Positions 1 to 7,541 of a stretch of 32,120 nt of DNA are shown here, piece after piece. The notes below the pieces were generated by a model, which saw nothing but the letters and a program-made list of their open reading frames with translations, did not search any database and was not told the origin of the DNA. Location of the stretch: positions 1 to 32,120 of the forward strand of contig SBGP01000028.1 in NCBI GenBank assembly GCA_006226595.1, written 5' to 3'. This DNA comes from Deltaproteobacteria bacterium. Its GTDB lineage: Bacteria; Myxococcota_A; UBA796; GCA-2862545. Positions within the stretch are counted from its first letter, which is position 1, and the number at the start of each line of letters is the position of its first letter. Both the position numbers and the translations under genes were made by a program.

Positions 1-371
1 GCCGCGGACGCGGGCTCGGGCTCGGGCTTCGGCTCGGGCTTCGCCGCGGGCTTCGCCTCCGCGGCGGGCGCGGTGGCACCCTCGGCCTTCTTCGCCGCGA
101 ACTGCTCGAGCAGCGCGGAGATGTCTTCGTCCGCGGACTTGCCGATGATGGCGATCGGGAATCCCGGCGGGACCTCGTCACCCTCTTCGATGAGGTGCTT
201 GATCAGCACGCCCGAGTCGAAGATCTCGGCTTCCATGTTCGCCTTGTCGGTACCGACCTCGGCGAGCACGGTCTGGGGCGAGACGGACTCGCCCTCCTTG
301 ACGCGCCACTCGACCAGCGTGCCCATCTCCATCGTCGGGGAGATGGCGGGCATCTCGTAGAACTCGGCCAA
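1..371 (-). CDS. pdhC: Dihydrolipoamide acetyltransferase (E2 of pyruvate dehydrogenase), N-terminal part
   Basis: This is the first 123 residues of an E2 acyltransferase; the rest lies beyond the left edge. E2 carries acetyl groups on a swinging lipoyl arm from E1 to CoA. The sequence shows one complete biotinyl/lipoyl domain (about residues 3-80) with the lipoyl-lysine motif GTDKANME at residues 40-47, so Lys43 is the expected attachment site. A linker rich in Ala, Pro, Lys and Glu begins near residue 90, as is usual between the lipoyl domain and the E1/E3-binding domain. I chose a TTG start at 371: it follows the pdhB stop by 9 bases, a GGAGG ribosome site fills that gap, and the domain begins immediately after. 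Other 2-oxoacid dehydrogenase E2 proteins would look alike here, but the E1 neighbours favour pyruvate. Confidence 0.9.
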   Translation of the reverse strand, partial: MAEFYEMPAISPTMEMGTLVEWRVKEGESVSPQTVLAEVGTDKANMEAEIFDSGVLIKHLIEEGDEVPPGFPIAIIGKSADEDISALLEQFAAKKAEGATAPAAEAKPAAKPEPKPEPEPASA

Positions 372-380
372 CTCGTCCTC

Positions 381-1358
381 CTAGCGTCCGCACACGGTGC
401 GGGCGGCGTCGACGATGCGCTCCACGCTGGGCAGCACCATCTTCTCGAGATGCGGCGCGTAGGGCTGGTTGATGTCGCGGTTGGTGACGCGCAGGATCGG
501 CGCGTCGAGCGCGTCGAAGCAGGTCTCCTGCACCCGGGTCACGATCTCGGAGGCCACACCCGCGAACGGGAAGCCCTCCTGGACCACGACCATGCGGTGG
601 GTCTTGTTGATCGCGTCGAACAGCGCCTGCTCGTCGAGCGGGCGGATGGTCCGCAGGTCGAGGACCTGTGCGCTGATGCCGTGCTTGGCCAGCTCGTCGG
701 CGGCGGTGAGGCAGTTGTAGACCTGCTTGTTCCAGGTCACGAGCGTCACGTCGGTGCCGTCGCGCTTGAGGTCCGCCTTTCCGATGGGGATGAGGTACTC
801 CTCGTCCGGGACCTCGCCCTTGGTGCCGTACGCGAGCTCGGACTCCATGAAGATCACGGGGTTCGGGTCGCGAATCGCGCTCTTCAGCAGGCCGTAGGCA
901 TCGGCCGGCGTCGCGGTCGAGATGACCTTGAGGCCGGGGAAGTGCGCGTAGATGGACTCGAGCGCCTGGCTGTGCTGCGAGCCGAGGCCCTCGGCGGCGC
1001 CGTTGGCCCCGCGGATGACGATGGGCACCTGGTACTGGCCCGCGGTCATCTGCACGATCTTCGCGGCGGAGTTGATGATCTGGTCGTAGGCCACGAGGCT
1101 GAAGTTCCAGGTCATCATCTCGACGATCGGGCGCAGGCCCGCCATCGCCGCGCCAATCGCGATGCCGGTGAACCCGTTCTCGGCGATTGGCGTGTCGATG
1201 ATGCGCTTGTCGCCGAACTCGGCGAGCATGCCCTGGCTGACCTTGTAGGCGCCGTCGTAGTACGCGACCTCTTCGCCCATGAGGAACACGCGCTCGTCGC
1301 GGCGCATCTCCTCGACCATGGCGCGGCGGAGCGCCTCTCGAAGCTGGAGCTTTGCCAT
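381..1358 (-). CDS. pdhB: Pyruvate dehydrogenase E1 component, beta subunit
   Basis: This encodes a 325-residue beta subunit of the heterotetrameric E1, which decarboxylates pyruvate with thiamine diphosphate and passes the acetyl group to the E2 lipoyl arm. Length is normal for the family. Visible marks are the N-terminal TPP-contacting region (DTPIAENGFTG, residues 55-65), the GSQHSQ segment with His129 (the position of the conserved active-site histidine of E1 beta), and the C-terminal transketolase domain (EGFPFAGVASEI and the INQPYAPHLE end). The ATG at 1358 shares one base with the pdhA stop (TGATG), implying translational coupling. The reading frame stays open upstream, but that part lies inside pdhA and does not resemble E1 beta. 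Confidence 0.95.
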   Translation of the reverse strand: MAKLQLREALRRAMVEEMRRDERVFLMGEEVAYYDGAYKVSQGMLAEFGDKRIIDTPIAENGFTGIAIGAAMAGLRPIVEMMTWNFSLVAYDQIINSAAKIVQMTAGQYQVPIVIRGANGAAEGLGSQHSQALESIYAHFPGLKVISTATPADAYGLLKSAIRDPNPVIFMESELAYGTKGEVPDEEYLIPIGKADLKRDGTDVTLVTWNKQVYNCLTAADELAKHGISAQVLDLRTIRPLDEQALFDAINKTHRMVVVQEGFPFAGVASEIVTRVQETCFDALDAPILRVTNRDINQPYAPHLEKMVLPSVERIVDAARTVCGR

Positions 1359-2329
1359 CAGTGCGCCTCGCTCGCGTAGGTGAAGTCGTAGAGGAGCGCC
1401 GGATCGGCATCGGCCTGGGCAACGGCCCAGTCGTAGGCCTCCTGGGCCTGCTTGTCGACGTCCGCCTTGATCGCCTCGAGCTCGTCGTCGGTGACGCCGT
1501 GCTCCTTCTTGAGGCGGTCGGCGGCGAGGAGGATGCCGTCGCGCTGCTTCTTCTCTTCGAGCTCGCCATCGGCGCGGTACTTGGCCGGGTCGCTCATCGA
1601 GTGTCCGCGGTAGCGGTAGGTGATGCCCTCGACGATGACCGGGCCCTTGCCGCTGCGGCAGTGCTCGGCGGCCTTGGAGATGTTGTCGTAGACCTCGACG
1701 GCGTCGAAGGCTTCGAACTGCCAGCGCTCCATGCCCACACCGTCGCCACGGCGGCTCATGTCCTGCAGGAACGACTGACGCTCGAGGCTCGTGCCCATCG
1801 CGTAGTAGTTGTTCTCGCACAGGAAGATGCACGGCAGCTTCCACAGCTGCGCGAGCTCCATCGCCTCGTAGAACACGCCCTGCTGGGCCGCGCCGTCGCC
1901 GAAGTACACGAGCGCGACACTGTCGTCGCCGCGGTACTTGGCCGCGAAGGCCGCACCGGCCGCGAGCGGGATGTGCCCGCCGACGATGCCGTAGCCGCCC
2001 CAGAAGTGGTGCTCGCGCGACGCCATGTGCATCGAGCCGCCGACACCGCGGGTCGTGCCCGTGTCCTTGCCAAACAGCTCGGCGAACACGTGCTTCGGAT
2101 CCACGCCGCGAGCGAGGATCTGGCCGTGCTCACGGTAGGCGGCGACGACCACGTCGTCGGGGCGAAGGGCGGTGGAAGCGCCGACGGCGACGGCTTCCAT
2201 GCCGATGTAGAGGTGGCAGAAGCCGATGATCTTCCGCTGGGTATAGGCCTTGGCGGCGAGCTCTTCGACGCGGCGGATGAGCGACATCATCCGGTACATG
2301 TCGAGGAGCTGCTCCCGGGTCACAGACAT
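1358..2329 (-). CDS. pdhA: Pyruvate dehydrogenase E1 component, alpha subunit
   Basis: This encodes a 323-residue E1 alpha subunit, first gene of a pdhA-pdhB-E2 operon. The thiamine diphosphate motif is intact: GDG at residues 144-146 followed by QQG and FYEA, then CENNYYAMG at 171-179. The loop YRYRGHSMSDP, conserved in E1 alpha proteins, is also present. The ATG at 2329 is preceded by GAGGGAG at a reasonable distance, and the protein begins with the usual TREQLLDMYRMM helix. The frame extends 28 codons further upstream to 2413, but that part is unlike the family. The 102-bp leader separates it from the methyltransferase gene, so a separate promoter is plausible. A branched-chain E1 is the main alternative; size and motifs fit pyruvate better. 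Confidence 0.95.
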   Translation of the reverse strand: MSVTREQLLDMYRMMSLIRRVEELAAKAYTQRKIIGFCHLYIGMEAVAVGASTALRPDDVVVAAYREHGQILARGVDPKHVFAELFGKDTGTTRGVGGSMHMASREHHFWGGYGIVGGHIPLAAGAAFAAKYRGDDSVALVYFGDGAAQQGVFYEAMELAQLWKLPCIFLCENNYYAMGTSLERQSFLQDMSRRGDGVGMERWQFEAFDAVEVYDNISKAAEHCRSGKGPVIVEGITYRYRGHSMSDPAKYRADGELEEKKQRDGILLAADRLKKEHGVTDDELEAIKADVDKQAQEAYDWAVAQADADPALLYDFTYASEAH

Positions 2330-2354
2330 GCGAGGGCTCCCTCTGAGGACTCTG

Positions 2355-2383
2355 TCCCTACCAGAGGCACGGGGGAGGCGCAA
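2355..2383 (-). promoter_or_regulatory. Weak promoter candidate for the pdh operon
   Basis: On the minus strand TTGCGC (2378-2383) lies 17 bases upstream of TAGGGA (2355-2360), a poor but correctly spaced pair. A 6-bp dyad, CCTCTG (2340-2345) with CAGAGG (2362-2367), overlaps the candidate -10 and ends close to the pdhA ribosome site. Such an arrangement could be an operator, but the match is weak. Confidence 0.2.
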
Positions 2384-2431
2384 TGTGAGCGGAGATTCAG
2401 TGGCGACGCGCACGGGAGCGCGCCCGACGGC

Positions 2432-3022
2432 TCACCGCGAGGGCTTGCGTGCAAGCACCTGAACCACCGCCGCGCGACCGTGGTGATAGCGCCCCTCGTG
2501 GACCTCGCGCTCGAACTCCTCGATGCGGAGGAACTCCAGCCCCGCGAAGTCTTTGCGCAGCATGTCGGCCGTGTACAGCATGGGAAGCACGGGCGGTCCA
2601 CCGGTCTTGAACGCGAGCTGAGCGGGGGTGTAGGCCTCGAGGATGAGGTGGCCGCCCGGTCGCAGCGCGCGCACGACACGCGCGTGCACATCCGGTCGCA
2701 GGGACGGCGGCAGGTGCGCGAAGATGCTCACGATCGAGCCCCAGCACGCCTCGCCGAGGTCGAAGGTCGCGAGGTCCTCGGCGACGGCGACCACGCTCAC
2801 GCCGCGCTCTTCCGCGAGCTGAAGGCTGCGGGACACGCCCACGGAGGAGGCGTCGACACCATGGGCTTCGTGGCCCTGCTCGGCGATCCACACGAGGTTC
2901 CGGCCCTGTCCGGAGGCGAGCTCGAGCACGGGGCTGGCGAGCGCGTCGGCCTGGCTGGCGAGGAAGTCGTTCGGAGCGGTGCCGTAGGCGTGCTCGGTCT
3001 CTGCGTAGCGCTGATCCCACAT
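2432..3022 (-). CDS. Class I SAM-dependent methyltransferase
   Basis: This encodes a 196-residue Rossmann-fold methyltransferase. Motif I is VLELASGQGRN (residues 32-42), the SAM glycine loop. An acidic residue after strand 2 (HGVDAS, 54-59) would bind the ribose. Motif II/III regions are AEDLATFDLG and RALRPGGHLILEAYTP (118-133). The overall layout, including the N-terminal WDQRYAE, is that of small TehB-like/methyltransferase-25 proteins found in many bacteria. The substrate cannot be told from sequence. The ATG at 3022 has GGAGG seven bases upstream. It lies between the pdh operon and a tail-anchored protein gene on the same strand, with gaps above 100 bp on both sides, so it is probably its own unit. 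Confidence 0.88.
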   Translation of the reverse strand: MWDQRYAETEHAYGTAPNDFLASQADALASPVLELASGQGRNLVWIAEQGHEAHGVDASSVGVSRSLQLAEERGVSVVAVAEDLATFDLGEACWGSIVSIFAHLPPSLRPDVHARVVRALRPGGHLILEAYTPAQLAFKTGGPPVLPMLYTADMLRKDFAGLEFLRIEEFEREVHEGRYHHGRAAVVQVLARKPSR

Positions 3023-3179
3023 GGTGGAGCCTCCAGGTTGCTGAGTAGCCGCCCGGGCGCATCACAGCCCTGCCGCCCATCGCTGCGAGCCTGCCGCCGC
3101 GGCCGATCCTGGCGACACGGTCACGACCGCGCGGCTCCACGATTCCGTTCGACGAGGTTCCGCGCGGGCGGCGAGCGGC

Positions 3180-3656
3180 TCAGGACCAGGCGGCGAGCGC
3201 CATGCCACCGAGCAGTCCGACCAGCGCCGCGAGCCAGATCACGCTCGTCGGCGAGGACTCGGGGGCCTGGACTCGGGGCTCGGCGGGAGCGAGCGTATCG
3301 TCGAGGCCATAGAACAGCCCGTGGTCCTGGCGGCGCGGGGCCCAGCCGTAGTCCTCGACGCCGAGCTCGCTGAACTCGGGCTCTTCGATGCCGAAGGTGA
3401 AGGCCTGGCGCACGCTGTCTTCGGTGAGCTCGTCGTCGGCGAGGTCGAGGGGAGGCATGGGCTCGGGCAGGTGCTTGCGGAAGCGGACCGGCGGCGGCGT
3501 CGTCAGGGCGCGGCGCACCTCGCCGGCGGGGTAGCGCTGTGGGGGGCTCTCGTCGTCGCCGGCGAGCTGAGCGCCGTCGGCGGTCAGGCGCGCGCGGAGC
3601 AAGCCGCGCGGAACAGGCGCGTCGAGGGGCGTCGCGAGGTCGGTGGGAGGGGTCAT
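3180..3656 (-). CDS. Hypothetical protein with a C-terminal membrane anchor
   Basis: This encodes 158 residues that I do not recognise. The first 130 residues are hydrophilic and rich in Pro, Glu and Asp, with low-complexity character (for example AGDDESPPQRYPAGE). The last 20 or so (SVIWLAALVGLLGGMALAAW) form a single hydrophobic helix that ends the protein, so it looks tail-anchored with a cytoplasmic N-terminal part. There is no signal peptide. The ATG at 3656 follows a perfect 8-bp hairpin whose right arm contains the likely AAGGG ribosome site. The gene is downstream of, and co-directional with, the exported protein at 3727-4704, with a 70-bp gap. Confidence 0.7.
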   Translation of the reverse strand: MTPPTDLATPLDAPVPRGLLRARLTADGAQLAGDDESPPQRYPAGEVRRALTTPPPVRFRKHLPEPMPPLDLADDELTEDSVRQAFTFGIEEPEFSELGVEDYGWAPRRQDHGLFYGLDDTLAPAEPRVQAPESSPTSVIWLAALVGLLGGMALAAWS

Positions 3657-3661
3657 TCGAG

Positions 3662-3685
3662 GGGCCCTTTCGGGGAGAAGGGCCC
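3662..3685 (-). terminator. Hairpin between two minus-strand genes (terminator or translational control)
   Basis: GGGCCCTT (3662-3669) and AAGGGCCC (3678-3685) form a perfect 8-bp stem with an 8-base loop. Read on the minus strand it lies after the stop of the 325-residue protein and just before the ATG at 3656. No T-run follows, so intrinsic termination is uncertain. The AAGGG in the gene-proximal arm is the best ribosome site of the next gene, so the hairpin could instead hide it. Confidence 0.5.
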
Positions 3686-3726
3686 GTATGTATCGAAGGC
3701 CGAGGCCGACCGGGGTGAATTCCGGG

Positions 3727-4704
3727 TCAATGGCCCGCGGACGGAGCGTTGCACAGCTCGGCGAGTCGGTAGGGGTCGGTGCGTTCCGGTACGCGTCCCG
3801 CGCTCAGGTAGGGCGGCGTCGTGGAGAACAGGGTCTCGAGGTGTGCGGTGTATACGTCGCCGCCGAGCTGCTGCTCCCAGATTGCGCAGTAGCGCTTTCG
3901 GTCGGCGCGGATGTGGGCGTCGATCTTTCGCTGGACCTTGCGGGTGTACACGCTCGGGTTGAGCACCTCGTCCCATGCGCCGGTGACGTGGTCACCCCAG
4001 TCGAAGGGGGCATCGGTCTCGACTACGCAGCCGTCGACGAGCGTCACCGGACCGCCCTCGTCGAACATCGACGCGAAGAACCGCGCACCGCTGTCGTTGG
4101 CGGCGAGGTCCGCGTAGGAGAACGCCTTCGAGGTGTACAGACCGAAGAAGGTGCGCTCGGTCTGCACGCCCCACTTCCAGCCTCGCTCGGGCTCTTCGCC
4201 GTACCTCGACTTCTTCCACTGGAGGTAGCCGAAGTGCACGAAGTGGTCGATCTTGTCGGTGCCGATTCGGTATCCGCGCAGTCCGATGGTGCTCGCCGTG
4301 CCCACGGTGCTCAGGATCGCGCTGTCGCCGAAGTACACGCCACCGAAGATGTCGCTGCGATCGCTGAACCGCAGGGCATCGGCCTCGACCTCGAGTCTGG
4401 CCGAGAAGGCCTCGAAGCCAAAGGCGCGCAGCCCTCCGCGCTCGGGCACGTTCGTGCCGGCGGCGCCGCGCTTGTACACCTCGCGTGCGAACAGCCGCTG
4501 GGTGGAGACCGGGTCGTCCTCGCAGCCGGTCTTGCGGTTCACCGCTTCGACCGAGAGGGTGATGACCTCACGCATCATGCCGTTCGCCAGGTCGGCGGCG
4601 TCGGTGAGGATCTGGTCGCGACCGGTGAGCTGATCGGTTTCGTAGGCAGAAGCCGACACAGAAAGGCTAGCCAGCAGCGCGAGTGGTGCGTACGTTCTGG
4701 ACAA
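3727..4704 (-). CDS. Exported protein of unknown family
   Basis: This encodes 325 residues with a signal peptide (about residues 1-20, ending SVSASA before YETD). The mature part is soluble, mixed alpha/beta in appearance, and has five scattered cysteines. The most distinctive segment is GTDKIDHFVHFGYLQW (148-163); a DKxxHF element with flanking helices also occurs in some small membrane or periplasmic families, but the rest does not match them and I do not assign a family. The start is a TTG at 4704, the most upstream start codon giving a signal peptide. It overlaps by one base the ATG of the divergent gene, and neither has a strong ribosome site. Because it is exported and lies beside a secreted hydrolase, a periplasmic or surface role is likely. 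Confidence 0.72.
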   Translation of the reverse strand: MSRTYAPLALLASLSVSASAYETDQLTGRDQILTDAADLANGMMREVITLSVEAVNRKTGCEDDPVSTQRLFAREVYKRGAAGTNVPERGGLRAFGFEAFSARLEVEADALRFSDRSDIFGGVYFGDSAILSTVGTASTIGLRGYRIGTDKIDHFVHFGYLQWKKSRYGEEPERGWKWGVQTERTFFGLYTSKAFSYADLAANDSGARFFASMFDEGGPVTLVDGCVVETDAPFDWGDHVTGAWDEVLNPSVYTRKVQRKIDAHIRADRKRYCAIWEQQLGGDVYTAHLETLFSTTPPYLSAGRVPERTDPYRLAELCNAPSAGH

Positions 4705-5471
4705 TGAGAACTCTCGTCGTCGGACTCGGCCTAACCCTATGCGCTTCGGGCGCCATGGCAGCGCCGTGCGACAGCACCGAGTCGCTCCGCGTCGCGACCT
4801 TCAATACCTGGGGTCTGCCGGCGCCGATCGCCCCGAACCGAAAGGGCCGCCTGGCGGCGCTCGGCGAGTTCGCCGAGGAGCTCGGCGCCGACGTGGTCGG
4901 CCTCCAGGAGGTGTGGAAGGGGGCCCGGCCGCTGGTCCAGCTCCCCGGGCTGCTGCTCGCCTCGCTGCGCAGCGGCGACACGGGGCTCGGCCTGGCGACC
5001 CGCATGCCCGCCCGCGAGGGCGGCGTGCATCACTTCCAGGAGGCCTCCGGTGTCGACCGACTCAAGCGCAAGGGCGTGTTCCGCGCCGAGGTCGACGTCG
5101 AAGGCGAGCCGCTCGACGTGATGGTCACACACCTCCAGGCGGGTGAGAGCGCGAAGGCTGCCTCGGTCCGCTACGCGCAGATCTCCGAGATCGTGCGCAT
5201 GCAGACCGGCGACGCGACGCTGCTCATGGGCGACCTGAACCTCTACGAGGACCTGGACCGCCAGAGCATCGCGCTGCTCGAAGAGGCCGGCTTCCTCGAT
5301 GCCGCGCAGGCCGCGGGCGTCGACGAGCCGACCTATCGCGGCGGTACCCACCGCCTGGATCGGGTCATGGTGCGCGGAGGCTCCGAGCTGTGCCTCGCCC
5401 CGCGTTCCGCGGCGGTGGTCGAGAGCGAGCTCTCCGACCACCATGCCGTCGTCGTCGAGTTCGGCGGCTAG
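4704..5471 (+). CDS. Secreted endonuclease/exonuclease/phosphatase (EEP) family protein
   Basis: This encodes 255 residues with a signal peptide (residues 1-20, ending AMA-A). The mature protein is a compact EEP-fold metal-dependent hydrolase, related to DNase I, neutral sphingomyelinases and inositol phosphatases. Active-site elements are all visible: FNTWG with Asn34, LQEVW with Glu69, THLQAG with His143, MGDLNLYED with Asp177 and Asn179, and the C-terminal SDHHA with Asp245 and a histidine. The early part (FNTWGLPAP, GLQEVWKGA) resembles the sphingomyelinase-like branch, so phosphodiesters of lipids are a possible substrate; nucleic acid is the alternative. An in-frame GTG at 4683 lies upstream but would spoil the signal peptide, so ATG 4704 is preferred. 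It converges on the pentapeptide gene with an 18-bp gap. Confidence 0.88.
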   Translation: MRTLVVGLGLTLCASGAMAAPCDSTESLRVATFNTWGLPAPIAPNRKGRLAALGEFAEELGADVVGLQEVWKGARPLVQLPGLLLASLRSGDTGLGLATRMPAREGGVHHFQEASGVDRLKRKGVFRAEVDVEGEPLDVMVTHLQAGESAKAASVRYAQISEIVRMQTGDATLLMGDLNLYEDLDRQSIALLEEAGFLDAAQAAGVDEPTYRGGTHRLDRVMVRGGSELCLAPRSAAVVESELSDHHAVVVEFGG

Positions 5472-5489
5472 TATCCACAGCCTGAAGCG

Positions 5490-7403
5490 CTAGAACTCGA
5501 GGGCGCCGCCGTCCTCGTCGTGTGCGCGCAGCCGACCGGTGAGCGGGTCGACCACGAGCACGCCGCCTTCGGGGGTGGTGACGAGCAGGAGCGGGTGCTT
5601 GGTGCCCTGCACGAAGCGCACCTTCTCGGGCGCGTGGTCGCCGAGGTCCACTGGCATCGCGAAGCCGTCCGGCAGGTGCGCGATCTTCAGGGTCTCGCCC
5701 TCGAGGAAGGCGATCTCGACGAAGGCGACGAGGATCTGCTCCTTGTGGCTCACGGCGTCGATCGACACCACGCCGGGCTTCTCGGTGAGGACCTCGACCT
5801 CGGGGTTGCCACGTCGCACGAGCCAGGCCCAGCGCACGCCACCCGGGTCGCGCTCGGGCACGGGAGCCTGGGTCCACACGAGCATGGTCTCGTCACCGCG
5901 ACGGGCCGCGGTCGAGCGCCGTCCGGGGAATCCCTCGGGGGCGCGCAGGGGGTTCTCGGCGCGCCGGGCGCCGAGGGGCGTGATCACGCCGCCCTTGCTG
6001 GTGACGATGGGGTCGTGGAGGCCGACCATGCCGGTGGCCGTGGCCATGCGCGTCGAGCCGATGGGCTCGAGACCCTCGGTGGTGAGGCGGTGGGTGATCG
6101 CGGTGGGGCCGCGAGCCGCCACGCCGTAGATCATCAGGCCGTGCGGCTCCTCGCGGATGACCGGGGGAACGGCGGGCGGGTAGCCGAGCGGGTGCGACTG
6201 GCGGCGCCCGACCTTGCCCTCGCTCGACAGCGGGTAGCAGAAGGCCATCACGCCGTCGGGGCGCTTGACGACCAGCCACAGGGCGAAGCCTTCCTTGCTG
6301 GGGATCACGGCCTTGCCGAGGATGCCCTCCGCGGGCAGGGCGAGCACGCCGGTGCGCACGCTGCCGTCGTCACCGAGCAGGCTCCAGCGGATGGAGCGCG
6401 GCGTCTTCGGGGCGTCCGCCATGTCCTCGATGTCCTCGGGGACCTCGACCTCTTCGCCGTCGGTGTTGACCCACAGCACCGCGGTCAGGCCGTTGGCGTG
6501 CCCACCGACGGGGTCCTCGTACTTGCGGGGCGCGTCCGCGTGCGGAGAGGCGCCCACGCCCGCCGCGGAGTCGATCTGCTCCTTGGAGAGGCCGAGCAGG
6601 CCCGGGTCCACGCCGGTGAGATCGACGCCGGTGAGGTCGAGACCGGTGAAGTCGACCTCTTCGAGCGTGGCGCCGGCGAGCACCGCGCCTTGCAGCGTCG
6701 CGCCGGTGAGGTTCGCGCCGGTGAGGTTGGCGTCGCGCAGATCGCAGCCGGTGAGGTTGGCGTTGGTCAGGTTCGCGCCGGCGAGGTTGGCGCCGTCGAG
6801 TCGGGAACCGACCAGGCTCGCCCCGCTGAGGTCGGCGCCGGCGGCCTTGAAGCGCGTGGCGAGTACGGCGTCGAGGCGTGCGCCGACGAACTTGGCGTCG
6901 TTCGCGCTCGCGTCGCTGAGGTCGCTGCGGGAGAGGTCGGCGGAGCTGAAGTCCGCGCCGGAGAGGCTCGCCTCGGTGAGGTAGCAGCCCGACCAGTTCG
7001 CCTCGCGGGCATCGGCGCCGACGAAGCGGGTGCCGGTCGCCACCAGGCCCTGGCCCTGGGTGCGCACCAGATAGGCCTCCTTGAGGTCACCCTTGGTGAA
7101 GTCGGCTTCGGTCAGGTCCGCGTCCTCGAGCCAGGCGTCGCGAAGGCGCACGCGGGGGCCGAGCGCACCGCGGAGCGACATCTCGCTCCCGTCGATGCCT
7201 GCCAGGTTCGCGCGCATCAGCGAGGCGTCGTCGAGCGTCGCACCGGTGAGGTCCGACTTCTCGAGGTTCACCCCCTCGAGGTCGGCGCCGATGAGGCTCA
7301 CACCGGGCAGGTCCGCGGCGAAGAACTCCAGCTTGCGGCGGCTGCCGCGCTCCGCGTTGAACTCGTCGACTCGGCCAGCGGCCAGCAGCTCCAGCAGATC
7401 CAT
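5490..7403 (-). CDS. Pentapeptide-repeat protein with a large C-terminal beta-rich domain
   Basis: This encodes 637 residues. A short helical N-terminus (residues 1-25, MDLLELLAAGRVDEFN) precedes roughly 45 pentapeptide repeats of the A(D/N)LxG type (about residues 36-265), which fold as a right-handed quadrilateral beta helix. The remaining 350 or so residues are beta-rich with many short Gly/Asp turns, compatible with a propeller-like or similar domain, but I recognise no named family. There is no signal peptide, so it is probably cytoplasmic. Pentapeptide proteins serve varied roles (DNA mimicry, scaffolding, effectors), and nothing here decides among them. The ATG at 7403 has GAGGAG ten bases upstream. 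It is divergent from the lipoprotein gene at 7542 and convergent with the EEP gene. Confidence 0.85.
   Translation of the reverse strand: MDLLELLAAGRVDEFNAERGSRRKLEFFAADLPGVSLIGADLEGVNLEKSDLTGATLDDASLMRANLAGIDGSEMSLRGALGPRVRLRDAWLEDADLTEADFTKGDLKEAYLVRTQGQGLVATGTRFVGADAREANWSGCYLTEASLSGADFSSADLSRSDLSDASANDAKFVGARLDAVLATRFKAAGADLSGASLVGSRLDGANLAGANLTNANLTGCDLRDANLTGANLTGATLQGAVLAGATLEEVDFTGLDLTGVDLTGVDPGLLGLSKEQIDSAAGVGASPHADAPRKYEDPVGGHANGLTAVLWVNTDGEEVEVPEDIEDMADAPKTPRSIRWSLLGDDGSVRTGVLALPAEGILGKAVIPSKEGFALWLVVKRPDGVMAFCYPLSSEGKVGRRQSHPLGYPPAVPPVIREEPHGLMIYGVAARGPTAITHRLTTEGLEPIGSTRMATATGMVGLHDPIVTSKGGVITPLGARRAENPLRAPEGFPGRRSTAARRGDETMLVWTQAPVPERDPGGVRWAWLVRRGNPEVEVLTEKPGVVSIDAVSHKEQILVAFVEIAFLEGETLKIAHLPDGFAMPVDLGDHAPEKVRFVQGTKHPLLLVTTPEGGVLVVDPLTGRLRAHDEDGGALEF
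6613..6850 (-). repeat. Tandem 15-bp degenerate repeats coding pentapeptides
   Basis: Within the pentapeptide gene the DNA shows a repeating 15-base unit close to GCGCCGGTGAGGTTG on the plus strand, most regular in this stretch. It encodes consecutive A-N-L-T-G-like pentapeptides. High unit identity here suggests recent expansion by slippage or unequal exchange, while the outer repeats have diverged. Confidence 0.8.
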
Positions 7404-7541
7404 AGGGACGGCACTCCTCGCACACCAGGTGGAAGACGTCGGTTAGCCCGGCCCTGGGCTCAGGAAAAGGGCTCGGCTGAGTTGTTCAGCGGAGTTGCGC
7501 GTCATTGCTTGCGGTGCAAGGCTGGTTTGTGGAGGAACTGC

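Noticed and set aside
5455-5500. TCGAGTTC/GAACTCGA inverted repeat across the EEP and pentapeptide gene ends
   Set aside because: The 30-base spacing is long, and both arms code the same common residues (Glu-Phe) at the protein ends, so chance is a sufficient explanation.
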